Below, in pieces: positions 34,100 to 45,800 of a DNA stretch of 64,000 bases. A program made the translations under genes and the position numbers. The notes below the pieces were generated by a model, which was not told the DNA's origin, ran no database searches, and was given only the letters and a program-made list of their open reading frames with translations. Numbering within the stretch: position 1 is the first letter of the stretch; the number at the start of each line of letters is the position of its first letter. This DNA is from Siderastrea siderea (taxonomy: Eukaryota; Cnidaria; Anthozoa; Scleractinia; Rhizangiidae), in NCBI GenBank assembly GCA_964030785.1, contig OZ034970.1:37871901-37935900 (forward strand), read 5' to 3'.

Positions 34100-36495
34100 T
34101 TACTTCCTATCGTCCGACTCTTCGTCACTGCTTTCGTCAGGAATATTGTAGTAATTCACAGATTGTTCGTTCATCTGTGATAGCTCCAAGTAAGGCACAT
34201 TCTTCTGTAACATCAGTTGCAGTGTCTGACGTAACAAACTGAAGGTTGGTCGGTCTGTGGGTTTCTCGCTCCAACATGACGTCATTATCTCGTACCTTGA
34301 TCCAGGGAAATTGAAGAATAAAGCAAACAAAGCATAATTGGCATTCCAACTACAAGATCACCACAGAGTTCATATAAATTTAACATTGTCGTCAGCAATG
34401 AGTTAAACTAGTGGCAAACAAACTCTGTGAGGTAATATAATGAGACGTAACGTGAATTGCAGGAAGGCGACAAAGATGGTCAACCATCCTCAGTGAAAGA
34501 CATTAGAAATAAACCGCCAACAAACGTATTTGTGACATGTTTTCAATTTCAATGGGACGATTGCATAAGCCGCCCGGGCTACTAGGTTTGTCGATATCTT
34601 TCTCATTTTTTGGGCCGTATGTATGTTTGATCAAACAGAACAAATTAAAATTAACTTCGCAAGTACATGGGAGAAAACTCCTCGGCTGCCCGGTTAGCCC
34701 GTATCCCGGTATCACGCTGACGGAAACCCGGCTAACCTGGCTGATACGTTTTAAAGGAACTATGTCACGGTATTTTCATGCATTTTTCTGATCTGACGAA
34801 ATTATTTTCTTATTTAAGGGAACCTTAAAATAATAGTTTTCTAAGGTAGAAAAACACCAAAAAAGTAATAATAAACCAAAATTAAACAAGGATGGTTACG
34901 ACTGAGGGAGATTAAGGCGGATTACAAATGATAAATTTGAAAAAACTTGCCAATTTTTTCAAGATGCGTTATCCGTGACGTGGCTCCTTTAATGTGATCA
35001 CGTTTATCGGGCCAACACTTTCCCAACAATAAAAAGATTAACTTTTTCTATGTAGCACATAAAGGTATAGCAGTCCATGACGGTTACTTGAACCTGAAAA
35101 ATGATGGGCCAAAATAATGGATTAACGAAAAGAAAATCACTCGATGCAGTCTTCTTATGGAAGCCACCTTTAATCAATAGGACACCTTCTAAATTTAGCT
35201 AAAGCTGGGATGGCAGCCACTTCATGTATCATATATGAAGCCAGAATCACTGAGAAATGGTGTAAATTTTAGCTAATAGCTGAGAAATGGCCCAAATTTG
35301 AAAGGATGGCTGAGAAATGGCCTCAATCTTAGCTTATAGCTAAGAATTGGCCTAAATTTGAACGGATACTTAAGAAATGACCTAATTTTAGCTGATAGCT
35401 GAGCAGTGGCCTAAATTTTAACGGATAGCTGAGAAATGGCCTAAATTTTAACGGGTAGCTGAGAAATGGCCTAAATTTTAACGGGTAACTGAGAAATTGT
35501 TTTTGGACCCTCTCGTAGACAGGATAGTGACCAAATTACATTAGGTTCTGACTAACCAATAGCAACTTTGAGTTAAGCATATCAGTTTAGCCAACGTTTG
35601 CATGGTGGACACATAGTGTACTTTCAATAACAGTTGCAATAATATGGCTTTGTTAGACTACGAGCAGTCTCTTTCTCCCCTCGGGGATCAGCAAAGACAA
35701 CACGAGCGATTGCGAAAATCGCGTGCCGCGTGGAAACCAATACCTTTGACGATAGTGCAAGTTTTAATGTGAATTCCTTCAAACAACAACCAAGGAGTGA
35801 AAATTACATTTAGAAGATTTTTCATCACAACCGTTTGCCAAACATGTTGTTTTGGACAATCTTTATTGCCCAACAAAACCGATAAACCTGGGCCCAAAAA
35901 CCTTAATATTCTTCGTTGCAAGCGTTCGGAGAACAATCGTTTGTGATTAACACGTGATTTTAATTTCAAATCATTGTAAAACTTTATTTGTTTCGCAGTC
36001 ACTTGCAAGAAAAGACATCACTTTTGATTAAAGGCAAACCACTTACTACACGGAATCAGTAAAAGTTGTCTACCTGAATTTAATGCAATTTTGCGAAATT
36101 GATATTGTAAATGGTTTCTTCTTGTTGCTTCGACGCTGAGAGGGAGAGATGGGAGAGATGGACCACACTTTCAGGTAGACAATTTTGTGTTGCTGGTGTG
36201 GTGAACTATACAGAACTTATACAGAACTTATAATTTTCATAGGAAACTCACATTTCATCGGAGCAGACACTTGGCTTTTCCATTCGATATCCTCGTCTGA
36301 GAAGTTTGTAAAGTTCCGAGTTGGTAATAGTAGGTTAAGGAATGCCACCTTAAATCAAAAAATGAAAGTAATTTACTGGGTAGCTTTCACCAAAGCCGTG
36401 TAAAATTATATCGAAATAAAGAACCGTTACATAACCTTTCTCACATGTACCTACCAAAGGTCACCATTCCCCATAAAAGTATTCCGAAGGCTCAC
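34100..36495 (-). pseudogene. RTK terminal exons, duplicate copy (unit 1)
   Basis: Three exons of the kinase C-lobe. 36495-36455 (AFGILLW) begins with TGA where unit 2 has TGG. 36348-36252 (PTITNSELYKLLRRGYRMEK) has a TAA in GGIP-stop-PT where unit 2 reads GGTPYPT. 34295-34100 (YEIMTSCWSEKPTDRPTFSLL) ends in an acidic tail with tyrosines (VNYYNIPDESSDEESDD) and a TAA. Splice sites are intact. Unit 1 therefore keeps the only full C-terminus but carries two nonsense codons. Confidence 0.85.
35265..35500 (+). repeat. about 30 bp tandem repeat, unit 1
   Basis: Imperfect copies of GATAGCTGAGAAATGGCCTA plus AATTTTAACG. The same array occurs at 37670-37830 and, expanded, at 41380-41735. Confidence 0.85.
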
Positions 36496-37209
36496 CTGAA
36501 GTGAAAAACGGAGATGCTTTTAAGGAACGAGTTACTCTATGCAGTTGATCGCAATTTCTGCAGTATTTTGGAATCTCTTCTAAACTTTAGTTTTTTAGTT
36601 TTTTTATGTGCATCAGTCAGGTAATAGCGTGACTCAAACAAGTTTGGAACTCAACTGGTGGTGAGCTTAATCATTTCACTCCCATGAGCGCATAAGTGGC
36701 ATGAGAGTACAACTCAAGCGTTTGTGTTTGAATGGCCATGCTTCAGCATATTACACAGCACCACAAGAGAGTACTACCCCAGAGCTCTATTTGAATATCA
36801 CATGTTACGCTATGCTAGATTAAATACCCTCTCTACGTTTGAGTGTTGTTGCTGCAATCCGCTTTGTCGTTTAGCTTTTGTTCTGAACCGTTCGCATAGT
36901 AGACTGACTCAAACACGGAATAACTATTGCCATGGTTATGTCTGGTTCATTGCTGTACGGGTCTCAACCAATCAAATGTAAAACCAAAGCCAACTGCGAC
37001 TTACTCTCACGGGTTTTACCCCTGCCTCACGCCAATTACTTGTATTTGATTCGAGTTTTGATTAGTTCAGCGGATTTTTTGTTTGTTTCTGGTCAGCAGA
37101 GTGATAACTTTGGTTTTGGTTTAACGGCACTCGATTGAAAACCGTTCTAATGCGCATGAACGTGTGACAAAACAAAACCGGCAGTGCTGAACATGTTTCG
37201 GTTAAGGAC

Positions 37210-38116
37210 GGTGCCTCATTTTGTTACTGCGCATACGTTCTGCGCATCTTGGGATATTCAAGTTTCTTAAGGAATTTTTCCACTAATACAACAATATTTT
37301 TGCGTGGTTTATGACCGCGTGGAAAAGGCAGATCTTAGCAAGGGCTATCAGAATCCAAAAAGAAAATTGGGGGTAACCACGCATTTTTCAGAGATAATTG
37401 AGCTTAAATTTGGATAGAAATTGCCAAATATTCTTTGTATTTTAGCGCTGTTTTGAAATTATGGTAGCTTAATTTTCTCTGGAGAGGTACAGCAGTCCAT
37501 AACGGTTACGTGAACCTGAAAAATGATGGGCCAAAGTAATGGATTAACGAAAAGAAAATCACTCGATGCACTCTTCTTATGGAAGCCAGGCTTGATTAAG
37601 ATGACAGCTTCTAAATTTAGCTAAAGCTGGGATGGCAGCCATTTCATGTATCATATATGAGGTTGAAATCCAGTGAGAAATGGTGTAAATGTTTAGCTAA
37701 TAGCTGAGAAATAGCCCAAATTTGAACGGATAACTGAGAAATTGCCTAAGTCTTAGCTGATAGCTATGGCCTAAATTTGAACGGATAGCTAAGAAATGAC
37801 CTAATTTTAGGTGATAGCTGAGAAATGGCCTATGACCGCGTGAAAAAGGCAGATCTTAGCAAGGGCTATCAGAATCCAAAAAGAAAATTGGGGGTAACCA
37901 CGAATTTTTCAGAGATAATTGAGCTTAAATTTGGATAGAAATTGCCAAACATTCTTTGTATTTTAGCGCTGTTTTGAAATTATGGTAGCTTAATTTTCTC
38001 TGAAAAATGCGCAGTTACCCACATTTTTCTTTTTGGATTCCAATAACCCTTGCTAAGGTCTACTTTTTCCCCATAGTCATAACCTTTGCAAAAATACATG
38101 TGTATTAGGAGGCACC
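37210..38116. mobile_element. MITE-like insertion with internal 172 bp direct repeat
   Basis: Ends GGTGCCTC and GAGGCACC and is absent from the matching place in unit 1 (near 28670). Blocks 37310-37481 and 37831-38002 are near-identical direct copies. Between them is a piece of the 35.05-35.45 kb sequence with its 30 bp repeats. 38003-38085 is inverted relative to the start of the block, as expected of a hairpin MITE. Confidence 0.6.
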
Positions 38117-38330
38117 CATCAGTTTTACTGACACGGGTGAAATATCAAATTTATATAAATTATTTTGTTCAAACTTGTCTTAAAAAGTCAATTTGAACTA
38201 AAGATATCAAATTTTGTGTGAATGTTTGTTAAGAAGAACAATTCACATGGAAACGTACATTAAGTATCCCAATATTGCGGATAAACTGTACAGTGGTCTG
38301 CTGTTCCTTTGTATAGTCCACATTAAAACA

Positions 38331-38522
38331 AACAAACAATCAATCAATCAAAACCTTTATTTATAGATGATGACATTTCAAGCTTAGTAGCTTGAGGGGT
38401 CGTGTATAGGATATATAATTGTACAAATTTTCGACTAAAATAAGTTTAAAAGACGATAGAATAAAACACTAAAACATCTTAAAATACTTTTAAATGAACT
38501 CTTTTTAACAAGTTCATGGATG
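38331..38522 (-). mobile_element. LINE-type 3' end
   Basis: On the minus strand it ends AATAAAGGTTTTGATTGATTG, a polyadenylation-like signal followed by short tandem units, as in non-LTR retrotransposon tails. Unit 1 lacks it at the same point (near 28910), confirming an insertion. Confidence 0.6.
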
Positions 38523-38601
38523 TTTGGTAAGCACTGAAGTGCACTGAACTGTCGAGCTCATCTCACTTCAACAACGTATTCACGGATGAGGTTTGAACAA
38601 A

Positions 38602-39644
38602 ATGCGACTTCATCGTTCACTTGCCTTTGTTCTCATCGCTGGCTGCATTTTTATTACTGGCAACCTTATTTATCTACACAAAAGGCTTTACAAAGGAAAG
38701 ACTTTTCGCCAAGACAGCTTTGTGGCACATGCCACTAAAATTGGCGATGAGACGTCTACAAAACTCTCGGGAAAAAGTGTTGCAGACTTAAGGCCATTTA
38801 TTTACCTTACGCAAACCGAACAATGTCTTCCTTTAAACCTGGCGAATTCGATTGGTGACAATTACTCTTGCAACTGCGATGTTATCGTGCTAAGTTATAA
38901 AGCGAAGTGTAAAGAGTTAACGCCTTCTCACGTGACTTGTGTATACCAACCGCAAAGTACTTGGGGATCAGGACGAAATACACTCTACTTTTGTGCTCTA
39001 AAGAAAGCAGCCTCGTATCATTATTACATATTTTTAGATGATGATATTACTCTGAAATTTAACGCCTTAACACCACCTGAAATGAAGAAGATGCATCCGT
39101 TAAAAGCTGTCCAAGAATGGCTTTTAGATTACGAACCTGCAGTCGGCGTCCTGGATTATGCTGAGCATCACGGTGCAAAGTGGACTTTAAATAGAAGGAA
39201 GCTAATATGCGGTATTAATGACACATCTTTGGTTCTTCCCGTGGTGTGCTTCGATGCTATCTTTCATGCGTCTCATTATAAGGCTCTCGCTCACATTTTG
39301 CCCTACAACACACAATACGAAAACGAGAGTTGGTTGGCATTATATCGCTTCTTGAACTCAAGTTCCGAGGTCAAGCTCTGTTGTTTGCAGCGGTGACTGC
39401 TGAAAACCCTAAACATCGCCAATATCTGCGGTCTATGGAACATTTCGATGCCATATGGCGAACGTTTATTACAGAAATTCAACAGCAAGCGCCGGTGGTT
39501 TATAAAAACCACGCTATATTTAGGGATTTTAAAGAGCAATTAACGGCGTATACCTTGTCTTCGTCAACATACTGCATGAAGGTAACCCGTCACCTTCCAA
39601 TTGTACCGTACGCACATTTTGATCGTGAAACGCCGTCCAAGTAA
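38602..39644 (+). pseudogene. glycosyltransferase-like type II membrane protein, copy 2
   Basis: The first frame runs 264 codons from ATG 38602: MRLHRS, a membrane anchor (SLAFVLIAGCIFITGNLIYL), FLDDDITLKF and a conserved acidic and aromatic region (WLLDYEPAVGVLDYAEHHG). Relative to copy 1 about 13 bases are lost near 39331, shifting the frame; the rest continues in the next frame (ELKFRGQALLFAAVTAENP ... FDRETPSK, stop at 39642-39644). It is the better copy. Whether a protein lacking the last third functions is unknown. It lies downstream of, and convergent with, the RTK exons. Confidence 0.65.
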
Positions 39645-39821
39645 AAACGTCGAAATATAGTACAGTGGACAAAACAATCCCAATTTATCTAGTTGTTTTC
39701 GTTCCAAAACTATGATTGTGACACCCGTTTTCATTGCCGGTTTTGGCGAAAGTCGATCAAACAGACTATAGGGTAGAAACTTTGCATTTCCTGTACGTTA
39801 AATATTTCAAGAAATCAGATA

Positions 39822-40332
39822 CAGTCGGAGCTCTCGTAAGCGACTACTTCGGGAATTCAGAAAAGTGGCCGCAACTAGAGCTGGTCGCTTACGAGAATGG
39901 GCTCTCGTAAGCGTCCACGTAATAAAACAATGGAGGGTGGTCGCTTACGAGAGCTTTTAGCCCAAAGCTTAGAATATGGTGTTGGTTACCGATAGTATTG
40001 TAGAAACAATATTGAATAGTTTTTTATTGCCTATCACAAAAGAGGTTCGTGTATGTACAGGTCAACGAACCATTGGTACTTATGTTTTGTATTACTTTAA
40101 ATTTGATCAAGTTGTGAATGCTTTCATTTAAGTGATCGCTTACGAGAACTTAAAAACAACGGAAAAGGCCAGCTGGTAATTCACAAAAATGGTCGCAGTC
40201 GCTTACGGGAGAGGTCGCTTACGAGAGCTTTCAATTACAGAGTTTAAGAGACAATTCAAACGGGGTATCACAATGGTGGGTGTAACTGGAGCTGGTTGCT
40301 TACGAAAGTGGTCGCAAGGAGAGCTTCGACTG
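39822..40332. mobile_element. MITE with CTCTCGTAAGCGAC-type ends
   Basis: Inverted ends CAGTCG(G/A)AGCTCTC; the motif (c)tctcgtaagcgac recurs inside in both orientations. Unit 1 lacks the element. Terminal copies are followed by many internal sub-copies, suggesting growth by internal duplication. No gene. Confidence 0.7.
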
Positions 40333-40465
40333 CAGTAGAAGAGAAACCGATTGAAAAAAAATCTAAATCAGACTGACTTCTATGACCTTATAAGGGGCAC
40401 TGCCTTTTAAATAAAGTAGATATTAGGTGACAGAGAATGCTTTTTGGGTGTCTGGTGTGTCCTTG

Positions 40466-40543
40466 TCCAGTGTCTGACGTAACAAACCGAAGGTTGGTCG
40501 GTCAGTGGGCTTCTCGCTCCAACATGATGTCATTATCTCGTAC
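40466..40543 (-). pseudogene. truncated last RTK exon of unit 2
   Basis: Encodes YEIMTSCWSEKPTDRPTF and LRQTL, then jumps relative to unit 1: about 200 bases holding the tyrosine-containing tail are deleted. The frame reads on as DKDTPDTQKAFSVT to a new stop near 40424. Confidence 0.75.
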
Positions 40544-41379
40544 CTTGATGAAAGGATATTGAAGAATAAAGCAAAAAAAAAACATAATTGGCATCCCAAC
40601 TAAAAGATCATCTCAGAGTTCATACAAATTTAACATTGTCGTCACCAATGAGTTAAACTAGTGGCAAACAAACTCTGTGAGCTAATGCGACGTAACGTGA
40701 ATTGCAAGAAGGCAACAAAGATGGTTAACCATACTGACTCAATAAGAGACAATGGAAATGAACTCCCAACAAACGGATTTGTTACATGTTTTCAATTTCA
40801 ATGGGACGATTGCATAAGCCGGGCTGACTCAGTTGGTCAATATCTTTGTCATTTTCTGGGACGTACGTATGTTAAACAGAACAAATTTAGATTAACTTTG
40901 TAAGTACATGGAAAAAAAAAACCCTCGGCCGCCCAGTTAGCCTGTATCCCGGTATCACGCTGACGGAAACCCGGCTAACCTGGCTGATATGTTTTAATGT
41001 CATCGCGTTTACCGGGCCAGCACTTTCTCAACAATAAAAAGATTAACTCTTTATATGTAACACATAAAGGTGTAGCAGTCCATAAGGTTACGTGAACCTG
41101 AAAAATGATGGGCCAATATAATGGATTAACGAAAAGAAAATCACTCGATGCATTCTTCTTATGGAAACCAGCTTTAATTAAAATGACAGCTTCTAAATTT
41201 AGCTAAAGCTGGGATGGCAGCCAAGATGTATCATATGAATCTGAAATCCATCTCGACAATCCAAGCCAGCCTGGCTAACTAGGCCCATGTTCAGTTAATC
41301 AGAGGGACACCCTTGGTACGGTACAAAATGGTAAAAAAAAAGGTGAGAGGTGAACGTTAACCAAGATCCGCAGTATTTA

Positions 41380-41735
41380 ACTGATAGCCGCGAGAAATGG
41401 CCAAAATTCAAGCTGATAGCTGAGAAATGGCCTACCTTTTGACAGAGAGCTGAGAAATTCCCTAAACATTAACAGATAGCTGAAAAAAGATCTAAATTTT
41501 AAAGGATCGCTGAGAAATGGCCTAAATTTTAGCTGATAGCTAACGAATGGCCTTAATTTTAACGGATAGCTGAGAAGTGCCCTAAATTTTATTTGATAGC
41601 TGAGAAATGGCCTGGAATTTCAGCTGACATCTGAGAAATGGCGTAAATTTTAGTTGATAACTGAGAAATGGCCTAAATTCTAACGGATTGCTCAGAAATG
41701 GCCTAAATTCTAGCTGATAGCTGAGAAATGGTCTT
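41380..41735 (+). repeat. about 30 bp tandem repeat, unit 2
   Basis: Around 11 imperfect copies of the unit seen at 35265-35500. The longer array shows expansion after the duplication. Confidence 0.85.
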
Positions 41736-42352
41736 TGGACCCTCTCGTAGGCAAGATTGGGAGCAACCTTCAATTAAGCTACTTAGCCAACTTTTGCATG
41801 GTGAACGTAACACAAACGACTGTGCACTGTTGTGGTACATTCAATATCAGCTTCAGCAATATGGCTTTGTTAGACTACGAGCAGTCTCTCTCTCCGCTTA
41901 GGAATCAGCAATGAGAATACGAGTGATTGCGAAAATCGCCTTCCCCTTGGAAACCAATGCCTTTGATGAAAGTAGAAGTTTTAATATGAAGAGCTTAAAC
42001 AAAAAATCAAGGAGTGAAAATTGCATTTAAGGAAATTAATATTCTGTATGGTTTCTTTTTTTCTTTTTGTTGCTTCAACGCTTTGATGGGGGGGGGGGGG
42101 GTTTAACCTTCCGCTTCCCGTACCTTTAATCCCGGTTCCTGCCTCTTTGCTCTTTTTTCCACTGCAAAATATTGCGCAATCTTGCTTAATTATTCCCCAT
42201 TTCTCTCACTTACCGCCACCTTGGGATTCGGCTTCCCGCCCCCTCTTCTCCTGTCTCCCGTACACCTCCCGCCCTCCTTTTCCTCGTCTATCGTCCCTCC
42301 CTGTTCCCCTCTACTGAGAGGGAGAGGCGGACTATTTTGTGTTGCTGGTGTG

Positions 42353-42852
42353 GTGGAAATGAATGCCTTTTGTTCCGAAAATTGTCTAGGTTTCTTCAAG
42401 CAAACTTCCAAAACATTCTATGCAACGCTTCAGAACATTGTAGATCGCCGAGTCATGAAAATAATTATGTATATAAATCTCTAAATAGTAGGCAATTATG
42501 TCATGTTGCTAAAAATAGATTTCTTAGAGGTTTCTAGAACATTTTATGGTAATTATATAAGTAAGCAGCTGTCGGTCTACTTAAGCAGTTTTTCAGAAGC
42601 AGTAAGTTTAGAGTTTGTTGCTGTGGCTGTGTGCCAAACTTAGCGAAGTGGCTGCGTGCCAAGCTGTGTGCTGTGTAAGAAGAACAGCCTGTGTGACATA
42701 GAAGTGCTGTAAGCTGTGAAGTTTGCTTCTTTTTGCTTCATGTTTGCTTCAAGTTTGACTACTGCTTCAGTTTGGAATAAATCTGCTTGTTGCTGTTACC
42801 GTCAATCCTGCGTTCTGTCTACATACGAATTACTCCTAGACGAAACTCGTAA
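42353..42852. mobile_element. solo-LTR-like insertion
   Basis: About 500 bases interrupt unit 2 relative to unit 1 (near 36203). The segment ends CTCGTAACA, has AATAAA at about 42776, and ends in a GC-richer tail, suggesting a solo LTR. A matching TGTTACGAG start and a 5 bp target duplication were not found. Confidence 0.35.
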
Positions 42853-42883
42853 CATCTACGCAGAACTTTCATAGAAAACTCAC

Positions 42884-45800
42884 ATTTCATCGGAGCAGAC
42901 GCTTGGCTTTTCCATTCGATATCCTCGTTTGAGAAGTTTGTAAAGTTCCGTGTTGGTGATAGTAGGATAAGGAGTGCCACCTTAAATCAAAAATGAAAGC
43001 AATTCACTGGGTAGCTTTTACCAAAGCCATTTAAAAATATATCGAATAAGAACTGTTTACATAGCCTTTCTCATATGTACCTACCAAAGGTCACCATTTC
43101 CCACAAAAGTATTCCGAAGGCCCACCTGAAGGGAAAAAGGAAGATGCTCTTAAAAAACGTGTTGCCCTATACATGCTTGATCGAATATGCCTTTTGCATT
43201 TTTTTGAAATCTCTTCTGGACTGTTATTCGCATGATGGCTTGACTCAAACACGTTTTGAACTCAACTGGAGTTAGGCTTAATCATTTCACTCCCATGAGT
43301 ACATAAGTGGCATGAGAGTACAACTCAAGCGTTTGCGTTTGACTAGCCATGCTTCAGCATAATAAACAGCACCACAAGAGAGTACTACCACAGAGCTTTA
43401 TTTGAATATCGCATGTTACGCTATGCTCGATTGAACACCCTCTCTGCGATTTTTTCTTTTTTTCTTTTCATTTTTTCTTTCCTTTTTTTTTTCTTTTTTG
43501 TTTTTACAATCTCTTCGTCATTTAGGTATCCTTCTGAACCGTTATTCGCATAGTAGAGTGACTCAAACACGATATAAAGCTGTTGCCATGGGCGTGTCTG
43601 GTTCTTTGCTGTACGGGTCGTAGAAAATTCCTGGGTTCATTTGAAATTAGGCCGCGGTAAACACCTAAAAATGTGGCGGTTTGCATCACCCGGAGATGAT
43701 ATGAGGATGATGATGATGGAACCTCTGAAAATAAAAAGGCATTAGGGCAAGCGATCCAAGTCCATGATTCAACGCATACCAGGCTACAATCCTTCCTATG
43801 CCACACGTATCCACCGGCTTATAGACACACTAATTAGATGACGGCATCCACAGAGAAAGTACCTTTAAAGGGGTGTTTATATTAATTTTTCTTGTGCAAC
43901 TTGATCTAGATATACTCACGGGCTCATCTCTTAACGCAGCGCTGTAGATCATTGCCTAGCTTTTCGTACCGAGCTGAGTCGGAACTTCAGTCTTGCTCGC
44001 TGGTTCATAAGTTTCAGTCTCTGAACGAAAACGTCAGATGTGATATTCAAATAAAGCTCTCGAGTACTACTCTCTTGTGGTGCTGTTTACCCTGCTGAAG
44101 CATGGCTATCGAAATAAAATTAAACCCCTTCTGCAGCACTGGAAAAGAGCCGTTTGCGGACACATGCGGAGACCTCGCGTGCGACCGGACCCACAGGCAA
44201 CTACCCCGTAAGCTTTGACGGATGTAGACATTTGAATATTATCACTCACACATCACCCTGTGAAGTAAACACCTGGCCGTAAATGGCTTCAGGTGCCATC
44301 CATTTGATAAGCAGCTTCTTCTGCTTGCTGCAATGGTAGACTCTTTCTTCGTACACGTGACGACTGAGACCAGTCTGCTATCTTTACTTCCTTGTTGTCA
44401 CCAACGAGAATGTTACGTAACAGGTATTCCTGTTTACAAGAGTAAAACAGCATGTTGATTGAAGAATGCAGAGATGATTTTGTTCACACAAAATCTATAT
44501 TTTTCTCCAAAGATATGTTTAAAAGGAACATCTCCAGCTATGAACTACATCAAAGCAAATCAAGCCTACCCATCTCTTTGAAATCTACCTCCAGAGATGG
44601 AAGGTGCGATGGAATTTGTAAGCCGAATGGAACTCCCAACAATGCAAAAAGTAACCCCTTCCGCCTTGCGATCATCCATAAAACTAACGACAGCAAAAAC
44701 CTACCATTCCTTTAGCAATTTGCCATGAGAACGACAGTAGGTCCTTGGAAGTAAAATCTTGGGCTTCATCTTTTGTAACGTCTGAGATGTCGGTCAGGTC
44801 GTTGCTATAACTTGCCAGCCAAAACGTCTTTCAACTCAATCTCCTCTTTGTTCACTTCAGAGGCTCTTTGGTTACTGTTTATCACTGGTTCTGAGGGCAG
44901 CTGCATTTTATTGTTATGATAATAATTTTATCGAGTGACACAGTTGCTGGCAGACATAATATGTCAAATGTTTACCACATGGAATAAAGTAACATCTAAA
45001 ATAGAACTTAACAATTCTTACAATCCCTAACTGGTACGAGGTTTACCAGTCTGCTTTTCACTTAGCTTGACTAGAAGTAAACTCAGCAGGTCTCCCAAAA
45101 ATAGGATGGCGTATCCCTGACTGTAGCTTACCGCCGTTAGAACTTCCGCCGAAGCAAGTGGCTGGCATACGTCTCAGTGCGATAGGTAATGACGCTCTAA
45201 AGAGTCCCGCAATGAAAAACGTCTGTTGTGCCGCCAGATGCGTCTGGGTGTTTTCATTAATGTTTGGGTAAGAAAATTCCTTAAGTGGAACCGGGACATT
45301 AATTCTATAGTATGGATGAAAATCCAAGTGATCTGACCTGACGAAAAGTGTCTGATGCTGTTGCTGCATTACTTCCGAGGTTATCGCAGTGATGAGAGTC
45401 TTTTGGATCCGCTGGTGCGGAGTCAAAGAACTGCGAAGAAGGCAAAGAGTTTTAGTAGGAAAAAAACCACCTGCTAGGAAGACATCATAGTTAACTTGCT
45501 CACGTTGTGGTTACTGTGTTGCTCAAGTTATCAGAGAGATTTTTACAAAGAAGCAGTTGTTTTCTTTTTCAATCAGTCGTCCCCTGAATTTTTGCATTTG
45601 TAATTAGTTCACATATTTTTTAAAATCTTATACATCAATGCTGAGAATTCATCTTTGAAATAAAGGTAAAAGGTCTTCAAACAGTGGTGACCGTTCATCT
45701 AAACAAGAATTAACAAACGGTCCAGTACGGCTGACATAGGTGTGATAGTGTGTGGTATTTCTTGAACTTTCTTTCATCAATCTGCTACACAAAACATTGC

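Larger units (their letters stand above)
28417..36961. repeat. tandem duplication, unit 1
   Basis: Starts TCTCAACCAATC and contains, in order, the glycosyltransferase-like copy 1 (plus), the 3.7 kb inverted-repeat transposon, RTK terminal exons (minus) and the 30 bp array. Its end (ctgtacggg) abuts the start of unit 2 at about 36962, and the same end occurs at about 43618 where unit 2 stops. Confidence 0.8.
36962..43618. repeat. tandem duplication, unit 2
   Basis: Repeats unit 1 in the same orientation. Insertions private to it are at 37210-38116, 38331-38522, 39822-40332 and about 42353-42852. It lacks the 3.7 kb transposon and a stretch of about 200 bases that holds the RTK C-terminal tail in unit 1. 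Confidence 0.8.
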
